A stretch of 15,883 nt of DNA from contig JAVEDA010000038.1 of NCBI GenBank assembly GCA_030841195.1, positions 1 through 15,883 of the forward strand, given 5' to 3'. Positions 1 to 7,030 of the stretch are shown here, one piece after another. Source of the DNA: Actinomycetota bacterium. Lineage in GTDB: Bacteria > Actinomycetota > Actinomycetes > JACCUZ01. The position numbers were made by a program, and so were the translations under genes. The notes below the pieces were generated by a model, which saw only the letters and a list, made by a program, of their open reading frames with translations, was not told where the DNA came from and ran no database searches. Each line of letters begins with the position of its first letter. Position 1 is the first letter of the stretch.

Positions 1-137
1 TCGACGATGAAGGCAGCCAGCGTCTCGGACGCCCGCGGGCGGCTGCCGGCGGCCGGTCGCAGCGAGCGCAGCAGCTCGGCCACCTCGCGGTCACCGGCGA
101 CCGGCGACCGGCGCAGCTCGGAGAGGAGATCGGTCAT
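1..137 (-). CDS. Probable anti-sigma factor, N-terminal fragment (runs off window)
   Basis: Only the first 45 codons are present; the rest lies before base 1. The start ATG at 137-135 overlaps the sigma-factor stop (ATGA), and a strong Shine-Dalgarno (GGGGAGGG, 149-142 on the minus strand) lies just upstream inside the sigma gene. The visible protein begins MTDLLSELRRSPVAGDREVA and is rich in Leu, Arg and Glu, consistent with a helical cytoplasmic N-terminus. No membrane segment or zinc motif is visible in this part. A gene translationally coupled directly after an ECF-type sigma factor is usually its anti-sigma factor, and that context is the main basis for the call. The family cannot be assigned from this fragment. 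Confidence 0.6.
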   Translation of the reverse strand, partial: MTDLLSELRRSPVAGDREVAELLRSLRPAAGSRPRASETLAAFIV

Positions 138-718
138 GTCACCCTCCCCATCGCGCCGCCCGGGTCGGGGGATACGGCCCCCAGGTCGGCGCGGAGCCGG
201 GCGAGGGCCCGGTGCTGGAGCGCCTTGACGGCACCGACCGGCTTGCCGAGCACCTCGGCGGTCTCGGCCAGCGACAGGTCGGCCACCACGCGGAGCAGCA
301 GCACCGCACGCTGGTCGTCGGTCAGCCTCGCCAGCTGCCGCAGGGCGCGGTCGCCCGCGATCTGCTCCATCGCGACGTCCTCGGCGCTCCGCGCCCGGTC
401 CGTGCCGACCCCGTGGCTCGAAGCCGCTGCGACCGCGTCGACCAGGACCTCGCGGGAGGCCGGCCGGCGGCGCACATCGACGCCCTTGTGGTGGGCGATC
501 GTGAACAACCAGGATCTGAAGGCCACGCCGTCGCCCTGGAACCGGCCGATGCCGCGGAACGCGGCGAGGAAGACCTCGGAGGTCACGTCGTCGGCATCCC
601 TGACGCCGCGACCCCTTAGGTAGGCGGCGACGGACGGGGCGAGCTGCTCCCAGAGCCGTCCGAAGGCCCAGCCCCCGCCCGAGCGGGCCGCAGCCACGAG
701 CTGGTCGAGCTCGTCCAC
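134..718 (-). CDS. RNA polymerase sigma factor, sigma-70 family (ECF-like)
   Basis: A 194-residue protein that would bind core RNA polymerase and direct it to a dedicated promoter set. Region 2 spans about residues 21-86, with DADDVTSEVFLAAFRGIGRF (41-60) and FRSWLFTIAHHKGVDVRRR (67-85), typical of sigma2 core-binding and -10 recognition helices. Region 4 spans about 125-178 (LTDDQRAVLLLRVVADLSLA, then the helix-turn-helix around AETAEVLGKPVGAVKALQHR). The linker between them is Ala- and Ser-rich and there is no sigma3, as in ECF-type factors. The frame is open further upstream, to 784, but GTG at 718 is chosen because it follows an excellent Shine-Dalgarno (GAGGAGG) and begins the conserved protein. 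It overlaps the next gene by 4 bp. The ECF subgroup is not assigned. Confidence 0.9.
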   Translation of the reverse strand: MDELDQLVAAARSGGGWAFGRLWEQLAPSVAAYLRGRGVRDADDVTSEVFLAAFRGIGRFQGDGVAFRSWLFTIAHHKGVDVRRRPASREVLVDAVAAASSHGVGTDRARSAEDVAMEQIAGDRALRQLARLTDDQRAVLLLRVVADLSLAETAEVLGKPVGAVKALQHRALARLRADLGAVSPDPGGAMGRVT

Positions 719-927
719 TCGCCCTCCTCTGGTCGCGCCGCCTCCCGCGTATCGACCGGCCGGCCGGCGGACCTGAGCAGGCAACCACCGGTTGGGTCAT
801 CGGAGGGTTAAATCGGGCCTAGCGGACCCTCTCGTCCACCGGCGCCCGTATCCCCGTCGGCGACCACGGCGATGACTGAGTCAGAGCCGGCAGATCCGAC
901 ACCCGGCCCCGATCTCAGGAGCCACCG
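719..927. other. Divergent intergenic region between sigma factor and Ca-binding protein genes
   Basis: These 209 bp must carry the promoters of two divergently transcribed genes. It is locally less GC-rich around 806-815 (gggttaaatc), the only A/T-rich patch and the most likely promoter area. I could not find a -35/-10 pair with correct spacing on either strand, which would fit an alternative (possibly autoregulated) sigma factor but does not prove it. A Shine-Dalgarno for the plus-strand gene (CAGGAG) is at 916-921. Confidence 0.4.
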
Positions 928-1575
928 ATGACCATCTCCCGCCAGCACCTGCGCGTCCTCGCGCTCGGAGCGAGCCTGCCGTTCGCGTTCTTCGGCTACA
1001 ACGCGCTGCCGGTGTCGGCTGCGACGCCGACCTGCGCCGGCCAGGCCGCGACGATGGTCGTGACCGCGGGTTCGGCGCACACCGTGCGCGGCACCGACCA
1101 CCGCGACGTCGTCGTCATCCACGACGCCGGCCACGTGGTCCGGGCACACGGTGGCAACGACCTCGTCTGCGGGTCCGGCGGCCACGACACCGTCTTCGGC
1201 GGGCACGGCCGGGACCGGATCCTCGGGTTCGCCGGCCGGGACGCCCTGGTGGGCGGTTCCGACGACGACAGCATCTCCGGCGGCGCCGGTGACGACGACG
1301 AGCAGGGCGACGACGGTGACGACGTGCTGAGGGGCAACTCCGGCGACGACGACCTGGTCGGTGGCGCCGGCGACGACGAACTCGAGGGTGACGACGGCGA
1401 CGACGACCTGCAGGGCGACCAGGGCGACGACGACCTGCAGGGCGACCAGGGCGATGACGACTGCGACGAGGACGGCGCCACCACGACCGCCCAGCAGCAG
1501 TGCGACGACCAGGACGACGACGACCAGGGCGAGAACGACGACTCGGACGACTCGAGCGAGGGCAGCGACGACTGA
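928..1575 (+). CDS. Secreted Asp-rich RTX-like calcium-binding protein
   Basis: A 215-residue protein with a probable Sec signal peptide (basic SRQHLR, hydrophobic LALGASLPFAFFGYNAL, cleavage near VSA|A at 31/32). The mature N-terminus has the actinobacterial form with Cys36 and Cys81 and HAGGNDLVCGSGGHDT-like turns. Residues about 74-150 carry degenerate GG-x-G-x-D-x-h nonapeptides of the hemolysin-type calcium-binding (RTX) family, which fold as calcium-loaded parallel beta-rolls. Towards the C-terminus they decay into Asp runs: 42 of the last 105 residues are Asp. A second Cys pair (179, 192) lies in the acidic tail. The start is supported by CAGGAG at 916-921. No enzyme domain is present. 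It may bind calcium or other cations at the cell surface. It is divergent from the sigma/anti-sigma pair, so it is a candidate target of that pair (inference). Confidence 0.82.
   Translation: MTISRQHLRVLALGASLPFAFFGYNALPVSAATPTCAGQAATMVVTAGSAHTVRGTDHRDVVVIHDAGHVVRAHGGNDLVCGSGGHDTVFGGHGRDRILGFAGRDALVGGSDDDSISGGAGDDDEQGDDGDDVLRGNSGDDDLVGGAGDDELEGDDGDDDLQGDQGDDDLQGDQGDDDCDEDGATTTAQQQCDDQDDDDQGENDDSDDSSEGSDD
1396..1449 (+). repeat. Two perfect 27-bp tandem repeats coding GDDDLQGDQ
   Basis: Two identical adjacent 27-bp units (1396-1422 and 1423-1449) begin ggcgacgacg and lie in frame. Each encodes the nonapeptide GDDDLQGDQ (residues 157-165 and 166-174). A third copy starts at 1450 (GDDDC) and then diverges. 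The DNA identity, including third positions, points to recent in-frame duplication and to a length-variable tract. Confidence 0.9.
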
Positions 1576-1628
1576 CGCCGGCGGTTATCGGTTGCCGAGC
1601 ACGCGTCGCGGCCGACAGGATCGTCGAC

Positions 1629-2468
1629 ATGCCTGCCTTCGCCGCACCTGACGGGACCGAGTTGGGCTACCGCGTGTGTGGCGAGGGCAGGCCGGTCGTC
1701 TGTCTGCCCGGTGGCCCGATGCAGGACTCGGACTACCTCGGCGAGCTCGGCGGGCTCTCGGCCCACCGTCGGCTGCTGATGCTCGATCCCCGGGGCACCG
1801 GCCGGTCCGCGACACCGGTCGACCGCACCTCGTACCGCTGCGACCGGCAGGTCGAGGACGTCGAGGCGCTGCGCGAGCATCTGGGCCTGGACCGGATGGA
1901 CCTGCTCGCGCACAGTGCCGGGGCGAACCTGGCGTTGCTGTACGCGACCCGGCACCCCCAACGAGTGGGCCAGCTTGTGCTGGTCACTCCGAGCACGTTC
2001 GCAGTCGGCATCTCGGCCACCGGGGAGTCCAGACTCGAGACAGCACGGCTCCGCCGTGCAGAGCCCTGGTTCGACCCGGCGTACGCGGCCCTGCAAGCAA
2101 TCGTCGCCGGCGACGCCACCGACGGCAGCTGGACGGCGATCCAGCCGTTCTTCCACGGACGATGGGATGCCGCGGCGCAAGATCACCACGCGGCCCAGGA
2201 AGGCCACCAGAACGAGGAGGCCGCAGCCGCCTTCGGCGCCGAGGGGGCGTACGACCCGCCTGCCACCCGTGCGCAGCTCGCCACGGTGACGGCGCCGGTC
2301 CTGCTGCTCGCCGGCGAGGTGGACCTGAACTCGACCCCCAGCGTCGTGGCTGAGCTCGCCGACCTGTTCCCGAACGCCGAGCTCGTCGTCCAGCCCGGCG
2401 CAGGCCACTTCCCGTGGGTCGACGATGCAGCCCAGTTCGTCGCGACGACCGCGAGGTTCCTGGGCTGA
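1629..2468 (+). CDS. Alpha/beta hydrolase (proline iminopeptidase-like fold)
   Basis: A 279-residue alpha/beta hydrolase, close to the usual family length, with no signal peptide and therefore probably cytoplasmic. The full triad is visible: nucleophile Ser96 in the elbow AHSAGAN, Asp232 in GEVDLNS, and His260 in GAGHFPW. LPGGP (26-30) gives the oxyanion-hole loop, and DPRGTGRS (53-60) is the classic strand-turn of the prolyl iminopeptidase, epoxide hydrolase and haloperoxidase relatives. The cap (about 125-205) is helical and rich in Ala, Glu and His. The start is ATG 1629, with a modest ACAGGA upstream at 1615-1620; the frame is open further upstream but that part overlaps the preceding gene. 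The substrate cannot be inferred: it could be an aminopeptidase, an esterase or a small-molecule hydrolase. It ends 17 bp from the convergent copper cluster. Confidence 0.88.
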   Translation: MPAFAAPDGTELGYRVCGEGRPVVCLPGGPMQDSDYLGELGGLSAHRRLLMLDPRGTGRSATPVDRTSYRCDRQVEDVEALREHLGLDRMDLLAHSAGANLALLYATRHPQRVGQLVLVTPSTFAVGISATGESRLETARLRRAEPWFDPAYAALQAIVAGDATDGSWTAIQPFFHGRWDAAAQDHHAAQEGHQNEEAAAAFGAEGAYDPPATRAQLATVTAPVLLLAGEVDLNSTPSVVAELADLFPNAELVVQPGAGHFPWVDDAAQFVATTARFLG

Positions 2469-2485
2469 CAGGGTGATCGAGCGGT

Positions 2486-2845
2486 TTAGCGGACCTCGAG
2501 CTGAAGCAGCTGCAGCCCCGACTCGTGGGTCTCCACCTCGTAGATGCCGGCGTCCTTGGCGACGAACGTGATGGTAACCGGCTTGCCGGGGGTGGTCTCC
2601 TTCTCGATGTCGACGCCGTGGACGTGCACCTCGTCGGCGGTGTCAGTGGTGATGACCAGCTTCACCGTGTCGCCCTCGGCGACCGGCTCGCGGTGGGTCG
2701 CCGGCGTCACCTTGCCGTCCTTCACTGCGACCCGGATCGTGTCCGTCTTTCCACCGCTGTTGGCATCCCCGCCGGTGCTGCTGCCGCTGCACCCGGCGAG
2801 CAGGACGGCAAGGAGCAGAGCGAGGGCCGCGGCGGTGCGGTTCAC
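2486..2845 (-). CDS. Cupredoxin-like lipoprotein
   Basis: A 119-residue exported lipoprotein. The signal peptide (NRTAAALALLLAVLLAGC) ends in a lipobox LAGC with Cys19 as the lipidated residue, followed by a Ser/Gly-rich tether. Residues about 35-119 form a small beta-sandwich of cupredoxin type: TIRVAVKDGKVTPAT, then EGDTVKLVITTDTADEVHVHG, then PGKPVTITFVAKDAGIYEVE and THESGLQLLQLEVR. His74, His76 and His107 could bind metal, but the Cys and Met of a blue type-1 copper site are absent. It may carry copper differently or be only structural. The GTG at 2845 overlaps the VKOR stop (GTGA) and is the last of five coupled genes; a longer open frame upstream is only a shadow of the VKOR gene. Placement in a CopC/CopD/CtaG operon supports a role in extracytoplasmic copper handling. 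Confidence 0.82.
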   Translation of the reverse strand: MNRTAAALALLLAVLLAGCSGSSTGGDANSGGKTDTIRVAVKDGKVTPATHREPVAEGDTVKLVITTDTADEVHVHGVDIEKETTPGKPVTITFVAKDAGIYEVETHESGLQLLQLEVR

Positions 2846-3336
2846 GGTGCGTCGTGCGGCCGCAGGGCGGCCTCGAGCACGAGGACAGCGAACAGGGCGA
2901 CGGCCAGAGCGTGCACAACGGTGCACCACAGGCAGATGGCATCGATGCGGAACAGCTCGGCCCAGACCAGGTACACGACCATCGCAGCCCCGGCAACGGC
3001 GCCCACCAGCCGCACTCGGCTCACCCAGGGGTTGGACGCGCGCCAGGCGACTGGTGCGCACAGGACGCTCATCGCGGCGAAGAACAGCAGTCCGAGCAGC
3101 GCCACCGGCACTCCCACAAGCGTCGAGTAGCTGCTGGTCGTGACCTTCACGCAGTTGACGACTCCCGTCTCCGGGCACGCAAGCGTCGTGGACGACGAGT
3201 AGTGCTCGACGGTGAGGTATGCCGACACCGCCAGTCCGGCCAATGACACGATGAGCGAGCCCAGTCGCGCCCATCCCGGCGCTGACGGAGCGGCCACTGT
3301 CGTGCCGGCCGGGGACGTGCGGGCCTGCGCGGTCAC
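2842..3336 (-). CDS. Vitamin K epoxide reductase (VKOR) family disulfide-generating membrane protein
   Basis: A 164-residue four-helix membrane protein. In bacteria VKOR replaces DsbB: it re-oxidises a DsbA-like partner and passes the electrons to quinone. The complete cysteine set is present. A loop pair, Cys54 and Cys62 (ACPETGVVNC), follows the first helix (about 25-43), and the quinone-proximal CLWC pair is Cys135/Cys138 in the last helix region. The conserved Ser71 and the GVPVALLGLLFF helix match the family. The start GTG 3336 overlaps the stop of the upstream thioredoxin-fold gene (GTGA), with CAGGGGAA just upstream; a longer frame to 3426 would run into that gene. The direct coupling to a CPFC protein identifies the likely partner. 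The pairing is inferred from adjacency and established VKOR/DsbA biology. Confidence 0.93.
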   Translation of the reverse strand: MTAQARTSPAGTTVAAPSAPGWARLGSLIVSLAGLAVSAYLTVEHYSSSTTLACPETGVVNCVKVTTSSYSTLVGVPVALLGLLFFAAMSVLCAPVAWRASNPWVSRVRLVGAVAGAAMVVYLVWAELFRIDAICLWCTVVHALAVALFAVLVLEAALRPHDAP

Positions 3337-4271
3337 GACGTGTTCCCCTGCGCGAGGGTCTTCGCGGCGGCAGCAACGCCGGGCGCAGTGCAGACCGCCG
3401 AAGGCTGCTGGCCGGTGACCTCGCACAGGGCCGCGGTCAGCACATTGGCCGAACCGTCGACCGCCTTCGCGACCGGGCTGGTCGGGTCGGACAGGGCGGT
3501 TGCTATCTGGCGGTGCGACATCCCGGCGAGCAGCTGTGGGTCGAAGCTGGCGCCAGAGGACACGAACGAGCCGCCGAGGTCGAGGAAGGGGATGCTACCG
3601 GCGGAACCGTTGATGTACGGCGGCTGGTCGTAGGTCTGGAACGTCTTCTGGTCGGCGGCGGTGAGCTTGTCCAGCGGCGTGTACTGACCGTTGACCTTCG
3701 TGCGGCCGCTGGTCTCCACGCCGGTGAACGACACGTAGTCGCTCGAGTAGGTGGCGCCGTGGAACGACAAGGTGGCTGTGTCGGGGTACACGTCGTCGCT
3801 GGCGGACGTGGTCTGTCCCAGCCCGGCCCAGGTTCCGAACCGGGACAGTGCGACGACGACCGGCCACCGCTGCGCTGCACAGAAGGGGCAGTACTCCGCT
3901 CCGACGTACAACACCTGCGGCTTGCCGCCGGCGGTCAGCGCCGGTGCGTCCGCCTTCCGTGGCACGGCCTGCACGTCGCCAGCACCGATCTCGTCGAGTG
4001 TCGTGGCCGGGACACCGGTCACCGCGTTGACGACCGCCGTGCCCGCGGCAGCCGGCTGCGCGGAATCGGTCGAGCCGGATCCGGAGCCGGAGCCGCCGGA
4101 TCCGAGGCCGGCTGCCTTCGCGACGACAAGCGCGACCAGCAGCACTACGACGACGCCGATACTGCCCCCGGCCAGCAGCACTCGGCGGCGCCGGGCGGCT
4201 CGGGCCTGCTCGGCGCGCATCGCGGCGACCCGTTCCCGTGCGGCGGCCTTGTCCTTGGTCCGGCTGCTCAT
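3333..4271 (-). CDS. Membrane-anchored thioredoxin-fold protein (DUF929 type, CPFC active site)
   Basis: A 312-residue protein with a short basic cytoplasmic N-terminus (about 1-30), one membrane anchor (31-52), a Gly/Ser linker (55-70) and an extracytoplasmic domain. A CxxC site, Cys128-Pro-Phe-Cys131, follows the strand PQVLYVGAEY, as in thioredoxin folds, and PYINGSAGSIPFLDLGG supplies the cis-Pro type loop opposite it. A second pair, Cys283 and Cys294, sits near the C-terminus. Length and layout match DUF929 proteins of actinobacteria and archaea, whose biochemistry is little described. It likely acts as the DsbA-like oxidase or isomerase fed by the adjacent VKOR, possibly on copper proteins made by the same operon (inference). 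The ATG at 4271 overlaps the CtaG-gene stop (ATGA). Confidence 0.85.
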   Translation of the reverse strand: MSSRTKDKAAARERVAAMRAEQARAARRRRVLLAGGSIGVVVVLLVALVVAKAAGLGSGGSGSGSGSTDSAQPAAAGTAVVNAVTGVPATTLDEIGAGDVQAVPRKADAPALTAGGKPQVLYVGAEYCPFCAAQRWPVVVALSRFGTWAGLGQTTSASDDVYPDTATLSFHGATYSSDYVSFTGVETSGRTKVNGQYTPLDKLTAADQKTFQTYDQPPYINGSAGSIPFLDLGGSFVSSGASFDPQLLAGMSHRQIATALSDPTSPVAKAVDGSANVLTAALCEVTGQQPSAVCTAPGVAAAAKTLAQGNTS

Positions 4272-6394
4272 CGAGTGCGTCCTTCCGTGGGGTCCTGCGG
4301 TGCCGGCGGCGAGCCCGGTGACGGCGGTGGCTGACCGCGCCGGCCCGAGGGGGAACGTCCGGCAGTCGCGGAGCGTGCCGCCAGCTGCGCGAGCCGGGCG
4401 TTGTACTGGACGAGCTCGTCGTCATTGGCACGGTCGAACCTACTTGCCTCGCGGGCGTCGGAGCGCGCCCACTGCACGAAGACGGCGCCGAGCACGAGCA
4501 GGATGGGCAGCTCGCCCATCGCCCATCCGATGCCGCCGCCGAGGTGCTGGTCGGCGAGCAGGTCGGTCCAGTAAGGCCGGTCCAGGCGCCGGTAGTAGTC
4601 GGGAGCGAGCAGCTCGGTGCCGCTCATCAGGGCGACGGAGAAGAACGCATGGAACGGCATAGCTGCGAACAGCAGCACGATGCGGGCGATCGGCGGCAAC
4701 CGTCGCGGTCCCGGGTCGATCCCGACCAGCACCCAGAAGAACAGCGTGCCGACGGCAAGGAAGTGGAACTCCATCGCGACATGCCCGAGATGGTTGCCCA
4801 TCAGCGTCGGGAACAAGTCGGTGAAGTACAGGACGTAGAGGCTGCCGACGAACAGCGCGAACGCCACCAGCGGGTTCGTGATCAGCCGCACCGCCGGCGA
4901 GTGAATGGCGGCGATCAACATGCCGCGCGGCGACGCCTCCCCCCGCACCCGAGGCCCCGGCAGGGCCCGCAGCGCGAGAGTGACTGGTGCGCCGAGCACC
5001 AGCCCGATCGGGGCCACCATGCTCAACAGCATGTGCGCGACCATGTGCGCCGAGAACAGCACGTGCGAGTACATCCCGAGCCCGCCGACCGTCGCCCAGG
5101 CGAACACCGCGAGCCCCAGCGTCCACGCGATGCTCCGCCCGACCGGCCACCGGTCGCCGCGCCGTCGCAACGCCAGCACCCCGGTCGCATACAGGCCGGC
5201 CGCCAGCAGCAGGAAGGTGAGAGCGAAGCCGTCCGGCACCCAGCTGAACAGCAGCCGCGCGACGGTCGGCGGACCGGGCAGCGGGAACCCGAGCAGCTCC
5301 GCAGCCGGCGACGGCTGCGTCTCGTCGCCGGCGGGGGTCGGGGTGCGGGACAGGCCGACTGCAAGCGCGACCGTCGCCGCCATCACGACCAGCTCGGCGG
5401 CGGCGACCGACATGAACTGTCGCACCGACGAGCGACCACCGCCCGCCACCTCGGCCACGGTGTGACGTCGGTGCCACCAGCCGAACCCGCCGAGGACGCC
5501 CAGCGCGGCGACCTTCGCGAGCACCAGCCCGCCGTAGGCCGAGGACAGCAACGGTGCCACCCCGCCGAGCCGGACGCCGGCGTTGACCACTCCGGACACC
5601 GCCACCGCGGCGAAGCAGCATGCGGCCAAGGTCGAGAACCGCGGCACCGCCAGCCGCAGACCGTCGGAGGACCCCGCAACGGCGGCCACCCACGCGAGGG
5701 CGGCCAGCCCGCCGACCCACAATGCCGCGGCGACCAGGTGCACCAGCAGGCTCGCGACCGCGAGCTCGTGGCTTCCGGACGATGCCGAGTGCCCGGTCAG
5801 CGCCGGCGGCGTCATCGCGACCAGCGCAACCACCAGAGCGAGCACTGCGGCGCGGGGCGAGGTCGCGGCCCTCGCCAGGCCGGCGACGACGACCAGCAGC
5901 GCCACCTGGAGCAGCAGCGCACGACCCTGCGACGTCTGCCCCAGGAAGCTTCGCAACACAGTCGCGTCGGTCGCCTGCGCCGGCGGGATGCCGAAGATGT
6001 CCGAGACGGTCAGCACGATCTCGACCACCACCGTCAGCAGCCACACCGCGGCCACCCGCCCGGCCAGCGTCGCCGCGCGGGCCGGGGCCGCGGCCAGCGT
6101 CATCTCCGGCGATGAGAGCAGCAGCCCGGCCGCCAGCAGCAGCCCGACCGTCGCCAGGCCGGCCAGGTCGCCGAGCAGCCGCACCGATGGCAGGCCCCAG
6201 CCGGTGACCGGGCCGGAGTCCGGCAAGCCAGCCGGGACTGGCTGCGGCGCACCGCCGCCGGCGAGCAGCACCACGACGAGCACCGACACGGTCACTAGCG
6301 CGGCACCGGCCACCCATCGCCACAGCGCAGGCCGCGAGACCGAGGCGTCCTGGCCGGCGTGCAGCGCGGGGGTCGAACTCCGGCTGCCCGTCAC
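4268..6394 (-). CDS. CopD-CtaG fusion: copper import and cytochrome c oxidase assembly membrane protein
   Basis: A 708-residue polytopic protein joining two families usually encoded separately elsewhere. The N-terminal half (about 25-350, roughly eight or nine hydrophobic segments) is CopD-like, with TGHSASSGSHELAVASLLVH (200-219: His202, His209, His219) before the LWVGG helix and a CopD domain about 250-350. The C-terminal part (about 380-645) is CtaG of the caa3 type: HVLFSAHMVAHMLLSM (444-459), NHLGHVAMEFHF (534-545), IDPGPRRLPP (559-568) and MPFHAFFSVALMSG (579-592). CtaG helps insert Cu(B) into the oxidase subunit; CopD moves copper inward from CopC. The tail (645-708) is cytoplasmic, rich in Pro, Ser and Arg, and looks disordered. 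GTG 6394 overlaps the CopC stop (GTGA). The fused layout is common in actinobacteria. Confidence 0.92.
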   Translation of the reverse strand: MTGSRSSTPALHAGQDASVSRPALWRWVAGAALVTVSVLVVVLLAGGGAPQPVPAGLPDSGPVTGWGLPSVRLLGDLAGLATVGLLLAAGLLLSSPEMTLAAAPARAATLAGRVAAVWLLTVVVEIVLTVSDIFGIPPAQATDATVLRSFLGQTSQGRALLLQVALLVVVAGLARAATSPRAAVLALVVALVAMTPPALTGHSASSGSHELAVASLLVHLVAAALWVGGLAALAWVAAVAGSSDGLRLAVPRFSTLAACCFAAVAVSGVVNAGVRLGGVAPLLSSAYGGLVLAKVAALGVLGGFGWWHRRHTVAEVAGGGRSSVRQFMSVAAAELVVMAATVALAVGLSRTPTPAGDETQPSPAAELLGFPLPGPPTVARLLFSWVPDGFALTFLLLAAGLYATGVLALRRRGDRWPVGRSIAWTLGLAVFAWATVGGLGMYSHVLFSAHMVAHMLLSMVAPIGLVLGAPVTLALRALPGPRVRGEASPRGMLIAAIHSPAVRLITNPLVAFALFVGSLYVLYFTDLFPTLMGNHLGHVAMEFHFLAVGTLFFWVLVGIDPGPRRLPPIARIVLLFAAMPFHAFFSVALMSGTELLAPDYYRRLDRPYWTDLLADQHLGGGIGWAMGELPILLVLGAVFVQWARSDAREASRFDRANDDELVQYNARLAQLAARSATAGRSPSGRRGQPPPSPGSPPAPQDPTEGRTR

Positions 6395-6960
6395 GGCGGG
6401 TCCCGACGGCGCACGCCACTGGTGGGATTCACGAGGCCGCCTGGCAACCGGCGTACGGTCAACAGAGCCAGCCCGGCGAGAAGCGCGGCACCGGCCACGA
6501 TGCCGATGACCCGACCCTGGCTGAACCCGCCGCCGTCAGCAGCCGGCTGCGCGCTGCCCGGCTGGGCGCTGCCGCCGGGCGTGAACCGGAAGCTGGTCTG
6601 CGCCGAGACCGGGTGCCCGTCGGCGGACACGACCCGGATTGCCACCGTGTACCGGCCGGCCGCAGTCACCGCGACCCGGACGCTGGCCGTGTTGTCCAGC
6701 ACCCGCACCGTGCCCTGGTCGACCCGCGTCCCGGACGGTCCGGTCACCACGAGGGCCGCGGGTGTCCGCATGTTCTCGTCGAAGACCAGCCGCACCCGTG
6801 CCGGAGCTGTGGTCACCGTTGCACCGTCACCTGGCACTGCCCGGACCAGGTGGGCGTGCGCGGACGCCGGGGCCGCAACGAGCCCCGCGAGCCCACCTGT
6901 GATCGCGAGCACCGCGGCGAGCCCGGCGGCGAGCCCAGCAGCGAGCCTCGAATGCGGCAT
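6391..6960 (-). CDS. copC: CopC domain copper-binding protein with C-terminal membrane anchor
   Basis: A 189-residue exported protein. The signal peptide ends at PASA|H (34/35), so the mature chain would begin HAHLVRAVPGDG. A free N-terminal His is the classic Cu(II) ligand of CopC. The second ligand region, SADGHPVSAQTSF (Asp114, His116), is intact. The beta-sandwich covers about 35-127. A low-complexity linker and one hydrophobic segment (about 149-167) with a basic end anchor it on the outer face of the membrane, as in YobA/CopC forms. The Met-rich Cu(I) site of classic proteobacterial CopC is absent, so this is a Cu(II)-type CopC. It is followed with a 4-bp overlap by CopD-CtaG, its expected acceptor. 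The start at 6960 has only a weak purine-rich site (GAAAGG). Confidence 0.93.
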   Translation of the reverse strand: MPHSRLAAGLAAGLAAVLAITGGLAGLVAAPASAHAHLVRAVPGDGATVTTAPARVRLVFDENMRTPAALVVTGPSGTRVDQGTVRVLDNTASVRVAVTAAGRYTVAIRVVSADGHPVSAQTSFRFTPGGSAQPGSAQPAADGGGFSQGRVIGIVAGAALLAGLALLTVRRLPGGLVNPTSGVRRRDPP

Positions 6961-6981
6961 GCGGAAGAAGGCCTTTCGACG

Positions 6982-6996
6982 GCGCCCTCAGGGCGC
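6982..6996 (-). other. Perfect hairpin upstream of copC
   Basis: GCGCCC-TCA-GGGCGC is a perfect 6-bp stem with a 3-nt loop in the 80-bp gap between the His-rich membrane protein gene and copC. It ends about 20 nt before the copC start. There is no T-run, so it is not a standard terminator; it could be a processing or attenuation element, or chance in GC-rich DNA. Confidence 0.4.
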
Positions 6997-7009
6997 TCTG
7001 GGATTGACT

Positions 7010-7030
7010 GCCAGCGTTCGTGGCGCTGGG
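7010..7030 (-). terminator. Hairpin just after the His-rich membrane protein gene (possible weak terminator)
   Basis: CCAGCG (7011-7016) and CGCTGG (7024-7029) form a 6-bp stem with a 7-nt loop, extendable by a G-T pair inside. It begins about 11 nt after the stop codon at 7041 in the direction of transcription. No U-tract follows, so termination would be partial. It could tune expression between the first gene and copC. Confidence 0.35.

Noticed and set aside
792..813. TTGGGT and TTAAAT as a promoter for the calcium-binding protein gene
   Set aside because: The spacing is only 10 nt, too short for a -35/-10 pair.
1261..1575. Repeated GAC-rich DNA considered as a CRISPR-like array
   Set aside because: The units are in-frame coding nonapeptides without unique spacers of constant length.
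996..2408. Long minus-strand open frame of 470 codons opposite the calcium-binding and hydrolase genes
   Set aside because: Its product has long Ser-Ser and Pro/Ser runs that are the antisense image of the Asp-rich repeats (gac read as gtc and tcg). The plus-strand genes have signal peptide, catalytic triad and ribosome sites; this frame has none.
2846..3376. Possible fusion extending the cupredoxin lipoprotein by 177 residues upstream
   Set aside because: The added part is the wrong frame of the VKOR gene. The GTG at 2845 is followed at once by a proper lipoprotein signal peptide and shows the standard GTGA overlap.
4544..6115. Plus-strand open frame of about 520 codons inside copD-ctaG
   Set aside because: The composition (Arg, Gln, His, Gly, Pro) is that of a high-GC shadow frame. 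The minus-strand frame gives a full set of conserved membrane motifs.
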